From: Clonostachys chloroleuca
Taxonomy: Eukaryota > Ascomycota > Sordariomycetes > Hypocreales > Bionectriaceae
Direction of reading: 5' to 3'
Length of the DNA: 64,000 nucleotides
Assembly (NCBI GenBank): GCA_037952775.1
Contig: JBANAY010000003.1
Span: 26,350,001 to 26,414,000 of the forward strand
The notes beneath the pieces were generated by a model. It was given only the letters and a program-made list of their open reading frames with translations. It did not search any database and was not told the origin of the DNA. The position numbers and the translations under genes were made by a program. Below are positions 11,238-23,126 of this stretch, piece by piece. Each line of letters begins with the position of its first letter. Position 1 is the first letter of the stretch.

Positions 11238-14200
11238 TGAGTTACGAATTCGTCTCCTCTACTACGGCTGATGAACTAACCGACCTTCTAGCTCCCCAAG
11301 CTCCCCAAAGAACGACTGATCTGACTGAGGCGAATTTCCTTCAGTTGGCGCAGGCTGTCATCTGTTTCATCCTTTTATTCTACTATTTTTCTTTTTGCAT
11401 TTCCAGCTGTTCCGCCACAGTTCGAGACTGGACCTTTATACTTATAGAACTGAAGATGAGAAAACTTGGTACATACGAATTTCAACGAAAAGCTGGAGGG
11501 TCGTCTTAAAAACTACAAACATGAAAAAAGACGCGGCAAAACATCCGAAAGATTTGGGCATGGAGGCCAAATTGCGAGTTGATTGTCCCACAGCGAGGGC
11601 CGTTCTGATTTTTTTCTTATTTTTTTAAAACCTTGACATGGAAGTGGAGAAAAGTGGGCATTGGGGTGTGGAGGCCCAAGTAGTATTGTAATAGCTGACA
11701 TGTATAATAGCTGATAAAGCAAGAAAGGAGTGATTTTAAGGGGGTTGGGGGCACTCGGCCGCCCTTGGATCAACAAGAAAGCAGAACGTTGCACATGGAA
11801 GCTTCAGATTGGAACCACAAATTTGATCTTGTGACAGAGGACGAATCAGGAGAGGAGGCAGAGCATGCAAACTTTCGCTGGAGACTTGCAATGGAATTGG
11901 CTTATTTGCAGACACATGAAATCTTGTGCCCAAAGATGTCGCCGCCGTTGATGCTCCTTGGTGAGATGTTTCGTGTTCGTAATTAACCCCGACCCGCGTG
12001 CCACGTCTTCAGGCTTGATTGCCAAGTAGCAACGAGGATATGATGGTTGCCCTTCCTATATTGGCAATGTATGTCCTCCTTTCTTACTGTCTGAACCAGC
12101 CCCCCGTCTCCTGTTGTTTTTCAGCGTGCGGCGGGTGAGCAAAAAGAAGCTATCAAATACGGAGGGGTAGCATTAGGCGCAAGGCATCAGGCATAGAGTA
12201 ATACATACACAATTGTTAGTGCAAGTCCGATCCACCGATTTCCATGTGAAAACACGCCCCAAAGTTAATAGACTTGATTGTACCCTCGTGAATCGCAGAA
12301 GTCACTCGCTTGGGGCCTTTGAGCAGATGAGGCGGCGGGAAGGCGACGGGCTCCTCGTGTTTGATGCGGCTCTGCCTCGTGGCGGATCAGGCATCTTTGA
12401 CGGCTAGGGCTTGTCCACTGGCGTCGCTCCCTGGATCGAACGCACGAGACTGTACCGGAATTTCGTGTGGTCCTGCTGGGGAAGTTTACGTTCGTCGATC
12501 TTGCATCTACATACTCAAAAGCATTGAGGGGGGCAAGGGCTGGACTGAGAAGGTACACCCGATGGCTAGGTTGACTGGCTGGCCGGGCTGGTTCAGGACG
12601 ATCGAAAGCGGGCGGGCCGATGCGCTTATGGATACTATAAGCTTCCCGTACGTCTGTGGGTAGAGTGCGTATCCATGTATCCCATGCGTGCATGACCATG
12701 TGGCGAAGAGTGTTGGTTTGGGGGCGTGAGGGTTGAACGTAGAGGAGTGAGAAACGGTCTCCGGTGCCTCAGGTCTGTCAATGCTCAGGTCGGTGTCCCC
12801 ATCTCACGTGTTTCTGCAGTACAGGGTTTGCTCAATGGTAACATGGCTACGTCTCCTTTATGGAATCAAACTCGTTTCTGATTGGAGGCAGATGAGCAGG
12901 GCCCAGTCTGACAAGGCTGGTTGCATTCCACGCTATCCTTGGCAGTCGTGGCATAGCAATGTGTGGGTGCATGTGTATTATTTTGCTGTTGTAGCATGGA
13001 ATCTGTGCCTCGTGGGACTTGAAGTTCTGTATCTAAAGATGTGACATTGGATTTATATATGGCTGGGTAAGCAATCAGAAGGACGGGCGCCTGTTAACGA
13101 AGGAGGAAGCCTGGTGGTCAAGACGATTTGGCCTCTGCTCTTGCGGCCCGGACATGGAGTCTGGCGGCTCAGTGGTCCACCTAGCGGCTCATTCTACCTA
13201 GGCACCTATGGAGGTAATTTAGGCAGAGGCTACTGTACCCCAACTCCCGCTATTGCCTCCGTGGGGTTGCTCGGCCTAGTGGCACACTGCCACGCCACAG
13301 CGGGATCTAAGGCGGCCCATGGCGGGTTTCCAGGCAGCGAATCCACGGTTAGGCGGCGGGCCGTTTGGTGTTCCGTCTCACGTCGTGCCTCATCACGTTT
13401 ACCCTCACATCCTCTGCTTCTACGCTACGGATAGTGGGCATGGTGACGGGATGCTGCAGCATTACACCACCAGATTCGTGCTCGGTGATGTCAGTTTTGG
13501 GGTTAGATGTGCATGCTAACCACCGTTCATTCGTCGACAGTCGTTCCCGATCTCAAGAGCGTCACATGACATCCCCGCGATGCATGTTGTGCAGGACATA
13601 GCGCAATGCAGGCCAAGGATCCTGGCCAGGTAGAATTGCTAAAATGGAGAACACGGACTCTTGGCGGCCATGAGGTTAATGCCCGCAGGCTTCTCGAGTC
13701 TTCCATTCCGGTTTTCCGGTCCTGTTTGCGGTTTCGACCGCGATCACACCTCACCCCCTGAGTCTGTCATGAGGTACGCAGTTTAACGCAAGACGTGGCG
13801 TATGCAGTCATCCCGACCGACAAGGGGTCAGAGCCAACATGGAGGAGCAAGAACCGCCTCAGCGGACCCCAAATCCCACGCGCTGGGACTTGGTAGCCTC
13901 ACCGTGAGCGTGAACGGTGAGGTGGAGACGAAGAAGCTGGTGCGTTGGCTGCCTGGTTTGCCTCTTGTCGATGTACTCGGGCGCGGCGTCGCCGGGAATC
14001 ATGTTAGGCCGCCAAGGTGTTGGCGATGATCGCGGGCCGTTGCGTCTGCATCGGATGCGTCACTCGGCGACGTTGGTGAATCGATCTGGGCTCGCCGAAC
14101 AAACGGCCACCTAGGGAATTTCACAAGCATCTTCAGCAACCGGCAGTTGGCTGGCCGGCCTGCGCCTCGTAGGGCTGAGCATTTTCCGCATACCCAATCG

Positions 14201-17200
14201 TGACGCAGCTGGGCGCTGAGTCGCTCACAGGTGGGAATATGCAACATCCTGGCCCATGGCGATCCCACGGCTGCGTATCAGTTTACGGAGGTTTCGCCAT
14301 ATCTGGAGGCGAGTGTGTTGGAACCTGGTAAAAGGGCATTTGACCTTTCAGGCGCTCTGCACGCCAAACGTGCGGCCGGCCCGAAGGCCAGACATCTTAT
14401 TCTCGTGCAGGTTGAATGTCATCGGATAGGTATCTTACATCATTGACCCCCCCCCTTTTTTTTTTTTTTCTGGGCCGTGGCTCTGCCTTCTTTTATTCGA
14501 GGCAATTTTAAGGCGCCAGTGGCTTGTGGCTCTCGATACAGGCAGCGATGTGAGTTGAGAGGAAATAGTGGCACATTGAAAAGAAGAATAATTTGATTGA
14601 ATGATATAGCCTTTGATACATGCAGGCCTCTCTTCATAGGGCGCAGCAGTATGAAATATCATACTGAATGTAGACAGCCCGTCATGCAAAGTGTAGCCCG
14701 AATTATAGGCAACCAGGAAGAGTTTGTGGTGTAAGAAACATTGAAAACTCCAGACATGCCAAAAGAATCGAATATGTGAGATCCTGAGACAGTATGATCG
14801 AGAAAAGGAAAGGGAAAAAGAAAAAGAGAGAAAAGGTGCTGCTCTTGCGAGCTGTTAGCCGAGGGCTCATACCCCTTTAATGGCACAACCATCTATTGAT
14901 TCACCCATCAATACCGCCCCGTGTACCAACACTTGGGAAGAAAAAAAAAAGTTAGGTGTTTTTCAGAGCCCATCCATGGATTGGATCCCGATGTCAGAAA
15001 GGAGGCCGAGCGGGCTCTCATGCATGTTACTGGTGGGACGGACATTTGGCCACCCAGATCTTCGACACTGGCTCTTCAATGTGTGGCTCGCCTCGGCAAG
15101 GCCTTGTGTCCCTGCTTGTGTAGGTACATCCACATACAGTGTATGTTTCGACGACAACGTATGAGCACATTTTGGATATTGGGGGCTGTAGATGGTCTGA
15201 TTGATATGGAAAGCTAATCAATGGCAGGCTAGTTGATCCCAGACACAGCGGTATGTTGATATCTTTTGAAGCGAGCCAGATGTGAGCCTTCAAAAGCCGG
15301 CGTTGGGTCGTTGGTACCTTGTATAGAGAAGTTGTGTCGAAGGTACTCGTGCCTCCCGATTGGTAGTCGGAGATGCTTTTGCTTGGTACTTGGTAGAGTA
15401 TGGAGAATGAGGTGATGTAGATACTTGTTTGGCAATGTAGTGCTGAAAGTGAGGATGATATCAAAATTCTGGGAGAGGAAGCCGCAGACATCGTTGGGCT
15501 TTTAATCAAAAGATTGGACATAGGTGAGCGACTGTGACCGGTGTAATTAAATACTCGAGGTGACTTGATGTCTCCCGCATGGACCCATGATGCGAAGTGA
15601 CGAAAATATGTGATTTTACAGTCCCACCGATGAACCCATGGTCTGCATGTTGGTTCTCAAGCTCTAACAGGTGTCAAAGAATACCGGAGGAGGGAGGGGT
15701 GTAGGGAAGGGAAACGCAGTAGGGTGAGTGAACATGCCCTCCCGTCAGGAACATTTGCGACAGAACGCAATGGTGGGAGCAAGCAACGTATGTCATCTGG
15801 AATAGGATGTTAGGAGACTGGCTGGGACTCCACGACCCATGGGATTTTTCACAGCGATGTACATCTCAAGTCCTTGGAGTGGGTGGCCGTGTGGATGAAT
15901 GAACCAACAGCTCATGCATGGAACGAGTGTTGGTAGGCAGCTTTGCAGACTCTGGGCGTGCATGAGAAGAAGGATGGGGCTGGTGCTTGACAATGACAAA
16001 ATACTTACGGCTCTGTGGAGTCAGCAGAGCTAGAAAATCGCTACTTAGGGACAGGCACAAAGATTAGTCCGGCACAGGGAGAGACCATCTTTTTTTTGTT
16101 ACCCGTGGGTTGACGCGCCTCGGAAGGGGTCAACACCATTGCTCTTGTTCACCATTGGGCCGCACCCCTCTACAGAGCTAAAGGAGATGGGTGACAGGAG
16201 AGACTCGCACACCTTACACCCGAATACCTCCAATGCTTGCTCGATAGGTGAGACCCTCGTAGATTCGGGAACTATTACGGTAGTGCGTGCCATCTGTCGG
16301 CCCTGATGCCGCCCGTTGGATTAGCAAGGAACTTGAGGGTTCAGTGGCCGGCAAATCTTGCGCTGAGCAAAGTCAAGCCTTCAGTCTCCCTTCGTCACAA
16401 TTAACCTCCAGAAATCTCTTGGCAGGTAGTGTGGGTGGCACAATGGAGGGGTGGTCAAAGCAATGTCTACCTCCTCTACCAAGCCATGTGGTTACACTCT
16501 CTCCTCTCTGATCATCATTGGCATATCATTTCTTGACCAGTTTGTGCCTTTACCTAGAGTCCTGGCCTATAGTTCCGCTACTCTTGGACTAGATGCTGCA
16601 CTCTTCTCGACCCAGCTTAGGTTGACCCTTGGCCGACGATTATTGAGGTGGAGCCAGCCCAACATTGTCACACATGATGCGCAGCAAAGTCTTGACATCC
16701 CTCATCCCTCCCCTTCATCCCAGAAAGGTTAGAGGTGACCGCATGCAGAGCGAGAACCAGGCAATGGGACCAACTCATATTACGGCGCCCCCTGTACGGG
16801 CAAGGTAGACGATGGCCTGGAGCTCCTCACCCCCATTTGCTCATCGGACGTAGCAGAAGTGCGTCCGATACGCTAGTTAGCTAGGATCCAGATCGCCTCA
16901 CACACTAGGTTGTAAGTGGTCTTAGTTGGGACCTGCTGATGAATGCTTTGCTCTGTTGCCTCTTTCGTGGAGTAAACTGGCTTTTTGTGGCCTTCTTTTC
17001 TCATCTTCACGGTTCTTTTACTTTCACCGTATGTGGGACAAATCTTCTTGTAGCCTACCCAGATCTGGATGGGGCTACGAGAATGGTGGGAGGCTGTTTT
17101 CGACGTGTGATGTCCTCGCATGATACATGTCTGGTACATGTCCAGCCCTGCCACAGACCTGCCCTGGCGGAGCTGGCGGAGCTGGGCACCATGCCATGTC

Positions 17201-20200
17201 TTGACACGAACGACCCCAGAGAGGATGATAACCAGTGCGGATAAATTACTTGTTCAGACCGTTTTAAGGTTCCATTGTCATCGTGAAGCGGCCCGCACTA
17301 AACCAAGACGTGGTATCCATGCTAGCACCGATGTTGACACACTCTAATAACTCGATAGTGTTAAGAGGAGGAGCTAACCGATCCTCATCCTTTTCCGCAG
17401 CCTTTTGCACATCGGAATTTCCGTCTAAGATGGGGGCCGGGCTTATAGTAATCAGTCGACTAGGACTAGTTATTGGATCCCGTCATCGAGGCCTCAAACT
17501 CTCCAGCAGCGGCAGGGGGGAAGTGTCTGTCCGCAACTGATCTGTACATAGAGGATGACAAGGTAGGGCAAAGTGAAAGCAACGCTCAGGGTGGTGTGCA
17601 TGTCGTGTAGGTGGTGTATGTGCCCGCCGGTACAACTCATCGTAGGGAGGAGGGAGATTGTTTGCCGTACGGGTGCAGACATCCATACTTACAAGGTTCC
17701 CCCTACTTGGCCCTTCCTTACTCGAGAGCAAAACAATGGACCCTAAGTTTCTAGGCTTGCACTGGGTAAGCAAACCCCTTACTTTGCCTCGCCCTATTGA
17801 CATGAGGTCAGAAGGACACGGACCATCGACCAAGATCTAGGTGGATGTTTCTTTCTAGCTAAGATCGTGCTCCATCGGCGTACAGCATCGGCGGTCTCCA
17901 GCAATGGGCCGATTACAATGGATGATTGACGAAGGAAATCGCACACACGCATGCTCCTGCCCTTCCAGCCATGGACCCATCCATCATCCCATCCTAGGTA
18001 TGCCACCTCCTATGCTAGCCAACCCCTATTTAGACTAGCTGCGCGGGGAGGCTATCAACCAGCCTCGTGAAGTAGGCATGCAGGCACTTATGCAATGGAT
18101 GTGTCGAGCCTTCCCATAGCTCCAGCTCGGCATCCACAGACAGAGTGGGAAGGGGGTTCGGAGAGGCATGAGGAAGGAGCCCTGCCTCATGTGCACCTTC
18201 CCACTTAGCCATCGTAATCAAGTCTGTTTCTGGGCACGACCTACCTTGAATTAGCCAGGCGAGGATCTACCTACCTTGCCTTTACTTTTACAATCTCCAA
18301 CGAAATATGTTGTGAATTCCATGGATATCCTTCTATTAGCCAAACATAGGGACTTGCGTTTTTTCCCTCCCCGATCTACCCATGTGAGGACCGTGGTAAC
18401 TCGCGCCAAGCTCCTAATCGTGCGTCAATTGCCTCATCTACCAACAAGTTCTCAGGCTGGGGACGCTAGTTTCGGCAATATGAGGGCACCGGCCGCAAGG
18501 CGAAGACAGCTCACCTGTTGGCTGCGTTGTCGGTATCGGGCCTGCGAGTGAAGATGAGGGGGGCCGAGGGGGCCAAAAGCTATGGGCTGCATTGAATGCC
18601 AGCAATGCGCGGGAAAGCTGCCAGCAAATGAGGCGCTCTTCTAGAAACCTTCAGCTCTCGGCCGACGAGGCTGTCCGCAAATGCCTTCCGCAAACGCTTG
18701 GGTTGGGGGTTTTGGCGCCGTCCACCAACAGCGACTTTGGACGTTGTCCGATGCGCCTGTTAGTGCTAAATTTATGTCGCGACCCAAGGTTACCATTACC
18801 CTGTCTTCCGCGCGGCTACACGATTCTACCCTTCTAATCTCGTCGCAACGGCCACTCACCTTGCCCTTGCTCCATTTTGGTTCATGCCAGCCCCATACTC
18901 TAGACGCCGATATGCGCGAATACCCACATCGTTCATGGGAGTTGGTCTGAGCCTGGCCACTCAGGCTGAATGATGACCCTGTAAGCCTTGTGTGTCCGTC
19001 CTTGAACTTCAAACGAACTGGGCGACCAGGGTTGCTGGCCGATTCGGCCGCTTCATGATACTCACACCGACCCGCGAGATTCATGACCGACCAATTTCGA
19101 GCCCACCTGCAAATGCACACTACTAGGATTTGGTCACATTCGATATGCAGCTGCTACAACAATTTACGCATCTGACGATGGCATATCCTTGGCGTCTTGT
19201 CGGTGGAGAAGCTGCAAGTTGCAGCTGGCTAGGCAGCTATGGCGATAGGGCACCACTTCATACCTGCGTCTGTCGTCGCGGCTGCGGTTGATGTTGCTGC
19301 AGTCTAAACGAGAAATTGGCTCGTCTAGCGAGTCTAGCGACAAGGGGGAGGGATAGACGCCTGCGCATTGGCCTTCGGCGCACACCTGATCGACCCGGTT
19401 TCTACTTTCATGCGGCCTCTCATGCGACCTGGCCATCATTACTTGCCATCTTCGGTATCACACCTGGGGCTTGCATTAGGCAGCGGGACTTCCCTTCCCC
19501 CAAAGCCTGTCTCTTAATCCTTGCCAGATTTGACGTCAACTTCAACAAACCCTGGTGCATTTGGCGATTGGCCGCTCTCACTGGCTGGCACGAAGCTCGT
19601 ATCTGGCCTTACAAGGGGAGAACGCCTTGCCAAGATCCTCCACCCTTCCAGCCCGCCCCCTCCGGCACATCTCGCGATTGTCAAGTGACTTGCCACACCC
19701 CCTTACAATCTGCATTAGCAAGCGGAGATGTCCGGGCTTGATTCATGGAGGGATGCAAGTCCTAGGTCGAGATACAGACGAGCCAGCTAGATGAAATTTG
19801 GCTCCCAAAAGTTCATGAGGATGTGCAGGTGTCTCGAAGAGGAAGCAGCTGGAATGTCTTCAGTTGATCCTTGCTCCAATATCCGTTTGTCTGAAACTTA
19901 ATGGGCAATGCCAGCCGAGACCAACGATGTGCTTACAGCTTTCTCCGGCCATGTTGATCATCTAGCTTTGAGCCTATACCTGTTTGGCTCAGCCATCTGA
20001 CAGAATTGAACAACTCTGCCGTATGTCAGTTTATGTCAGTTACTTACTCATTATTGGATATAACTCTCTTGATACGAATGATGGCATTTTCTCTTTTTCA
20101 AGTCTTTGAGATTGGTGTATGACAAGGTTGGTGAGCCAATTCCGAGTTACATGGGATCCAGGGCCGCTCTGAGGACGTCCTGACGGATCGACCACTTTGA

Positions 20201-22671
20201 GAACTTGATGCATGCAAGCTCAGACTCGAAAGTCCCTCACGATGTAAGTCGGTATCACATCCTCCCGTCATACTTCCAAAATGATGAACAGGGTCATCCG
20301 ACGAGGGTCATCGTGGATTAGACATTGTGGTGCTGATGCAGTGCATCAGTAGCTGACCCCGTGTAATTGCATGGTAGCACCAAGAGCGGTCAAACCCTTG
20401 ACAGACGCTAGGTCCGTTTTCCGCGGTCGATGAATTCTCGTTTAGGGCTAACATTGAAACAGCTGTTGGCCTTCAACAAGCGTTAATAGACGCGCAGACG
20501 TTGACGCCGTGTGAATGAGGTGGGCTTGGTGGGCCAATGAGAGCCTGATGTTAGCGCCGCCCCAGTCACATACGTCAACTACCATCCACAACTTTGAGTT
20601 GGGCGAGCCTCGAGATCCAATTGGCAACGCTCTATTCGTGCACATTCTTCGTCTATTGGCGCCTAAACAGAGCATGTTTGCTCTGGCCTGCGGCTGAGAG
20701 CAACAGCCAACTAAGGTCAGCAGGGGTAGCCATGGCCAACGAAGCCCAACGAGAACTTCATCGGATGGGTCCTCGCGCCATAGCGGGAAGCCTAAGGGCT
20801 GAGGACGGAGCATGAGCTCGTAAATCAGACGCCCAAGTCCCTCCGACTAGGCATGCCTCGCATAGGACCTGCAAGCCGGCCTCCTTCATCACCAATATTG
20901 TGACCTTCGCCAAGCGAAATCAGGCCGCCTCGTGAAGTTAATGCAGGCTGATGGGTTTCCACCCCTGGCGAGCCGTAGCCCCTTCCTCATGAACAGCTGG
21001 TGCTCAATTTTCATCTTTCAAAATGGGACTGACGGCATGGAACATGGATCAAGGCTGCAGCTGACCAGAATGCAAGGCTTCGGACCAACGTCTGCGGGAA
21101 CCATATCCAGGAGGCCATCGATGTGTCTAGCATCAAGATGACTCGGACTAGGGCTCCAGCTTGCTACGTAGTGCTTGGAATAAGCTAGCAAAGTGGGAGG
21201 GTGGAGGAGACATGTGCTCGAAGAGAAGTGGTCTCATAGTCTGACTAACGGGAGACAATCCCCTTGATGGCCACTTCCCCCCAGGCTGCCTTTCCACGTC
21301 TACTCCCCTTTCATTCCATCATAGCTGGCGATGGCGTCCACGACGCCGCAGCACAGCGAGTCCACACGGAACTTAGACACGAACTGCGTGTGCCTGGTGC
21401 GAGAAGGAAGCGGAAACGAACTTTGGAAGTCTGGATATTTGGTAAGTGCCTCAGAGACTACATCGATGCCAAAGGTGCTAAGACGTCTCTACTCCGTGTC
21501 GACCTAGTAGTTCGAACACACAAGCATAGCGATCATATGCACTCTACAGCCACTCCATCACTATGGCGCCGAAGAGTTAATTAGGCCGCCCGGGGACACG
21601 GGAACGGGACACACCCGATCGCATTCTTGGTCTCAGACAAGGAACAGAGATCCAAGGCATTGGTATCGGCAGCGAGTTGGCGTTATGCTACAATTCTCTG
21701 TCCGCTGACTCGGGGCTCAGGCAGAGAGAGAACCTGTCAGAGGGCCCAACGACAACCCCTCATTTCAGCTGGCCATGTTTCTGGTTGAGAGATTTGAGGG
21801 GCTGTGGCTGTAAGTTTGGTTGCGTGAGCCAAGCTAAAATGAGCCTGGCGGGTAGATATGCAATGGTATCAAGATGACTCTTCAAGGACAAAGGCTGGAC
21901 AAGGCTGACACTCCCGCTCATTAGTTTGAACGAATGGAACACGCCTCAGGCGCACTCTTCGCCTTGGAGGGGAAGCAAAGGCAGACAAGGGTCAACGGTT
22001 CCCGCCTTGTTCCGAGAAATCCCTTCCCGTTGAGAAAAATCAGGCCAAATTAGCTCCCGAGGCCCCTGGAATACCCCGGGCTTGGCAGTCAGATCTAGTG
22101 GGTGATAGATTACAAAGACCGAGAAAGTGCAGTGGATCTCGGGGCGGCGCCGGCATTGCGCTGGGGCTACCCTACCCTGGGGGCCGCTCTGCCACCGTGA
22201 TTACTTTCCTTTCTCTGACACGAGCGGCCTGGGGGAGGGACGAAGGGGGTAATCCCGAGGATTTGGCGCTGGGAGGGTCGTCTCGGCGTGCTTGAGGACA
22301 CGGGTGTCAAAGAGGAAGCGGGCTAGGCCTAGCCGGTAGACCGGAGATACAGAGGTACAGGGGTACAGAGGTACTTTCCAGTTGCCGCACCAAGCCGCTG
22401 CTCTGTTATGACCGTGGCCCGCTGGCCATCGCGCTGAGCCGTGGATAGCAGCCGGGGGCCAATTGCACAGAGCATGTGCACACCCCTGGCCATCCACCCT
22501 CAGATCAATCACCACACGTTCCGGTAGGGTTGGGTAGGTACCCAGCATTGGAACCAGTGGGTTGCGACATTGCGTCAGACTATTGGCGAGCATTGGCGGG
22601 TGGGTGTGTCCATGACCATATGCACTATGTTTGTGAAAATGCTGTCTCAAGTTTGTGAGCAGCTGACCAGC
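11238..22671. other. 11.4 kb without a supportable gene
   Basis: Between the RPB1 stop and the TATA box of the small gene at 22,842, I find only short, overlapping open frames (longest about 165 codons, on both strands) with no recognisable domain, no consistent codon use and no convincing exon chain. Base composition is not markedly AT-rich, so it does not look like a RIP-destroyed transposon block. It contains a C9T14 tract at 14447-14469 and many short TAGGTA/TACCTA strings. It could be a very long regulatory region or could host noncoding RNAs. Nothing in the sequence decides this. Confidence 0.6.
14447..14469. repeat. homopolymer tract, nine C then fourteen T
   Basis: Nine C followed by fourteen T within otherwise mixed intergenic sequence. 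Read on the minus strand it is A14 followed by G9. Likely length-variable. Confidence 0.9.
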
Positions 22672-22679
22672 TATAAAAG
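22672..22679 (+). promoter_or_regulatory. TATA box of the 94-residue protein gene
   Basis: A consensus TATAAAAG lies 170 bases upstream of the ATG at 22,842. It is followed by a CT- and CA-rich leader, the usual arrangement of a strongly induced or abundant fungal transcript. Confidence 0.7.
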
Positions 22680-22841
22680 CCGTCCCTCCGGCTTTCATAT
22701 CAAAGTTTCGTTCCTTATTCTCTTCATCAACAGACTATAGACGGAACCCTTGAGCAATTCCCCCAGAGCAAGCAAAGACTTTAAAATCTACGCCTACTTT
22801 TTGTGCCACAACTCCCCAAGCAAAACTACAACTCTCACGCA

Positions 22842-23126
22842 ATGGCTTCTCCCAGGACCAACAACTTCCTCGTCCTTACTGCTGAGCCAGAGCCTCCCAG
22901 GCGCCGCTCTTCTACTTTCCTCTCTCTTGCTCCCGACACCTCATCCTCGTGGCCCCAGATGCCCGTGAGCCGCGGCTCCGTCAGCAGCACTGATGGCGCC
23001 CAGCCCGAGCCTCGCCGCCGCATCTCGAGCGTGAGCAGCGGCTCCCGAGTGCTCAAGCTCGGCCCCGTCCACTGGGGCGAGCACCTGGATGAGCACAAGG
23101 AGGATTTCCATGAGATCTCCCAATAA
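22842..23126 (+). CDS. small conserved ascomycete protein of unknown function (94 aa)
   Basis: Single exon from the ATG at 22842 to a TAA at 23124-23126. The protein begins MASPRTNNFLVLTAEPEP and carries two similar Arg/Ser patches (EPPRRRSSTF and EPRRRISSVSS) that look like basophilic kinase sites. It ends in a dense block with LKLGPVHWGEH and HKEDFHEI. I recall short fungal proteins of this design with a C-terminal LGPVHWGEHxDEHKxDFHE-like motif, but I know no function for them. No signal peptide or membrane segment is visible; it is probably soluble and disordered apart from the C-terminal motif. A TATA box at 22672 and a CA-rich leader support real, probably high, expression. The region upstream is the longest gene-free stretch in the window. 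Confidence 0.8.
   Translation: MASPRTNNFLVLTAEPEPPRRRSSTFLSLAPDTSSSWPQMPVSRGSVSSTDGAQPEPRRRISSVSSGSRVLKLGPVHWGEHLDEHKEDFHEISQ

Noticed and set aside
10429..11271. 280-codon frame overlapping the RPB1 CTD
   Set aside because: Shifted reading of the repetitive CTD codons; Arg/Leu/Pro-rich and without domain.
11765..11986. 73-codon + strand frame downstream of RPB1
   Set aside because: Mildly acidic composition only; lies in probable RPB1 3' sequence with no homologous feature.
12265..12699. 144-codon minus-strand frame in the gene-poor interval
   Set aside because: Pro/Arg/Ser-rich without conserved features; another frame is open on the opposite strand over the same bases.
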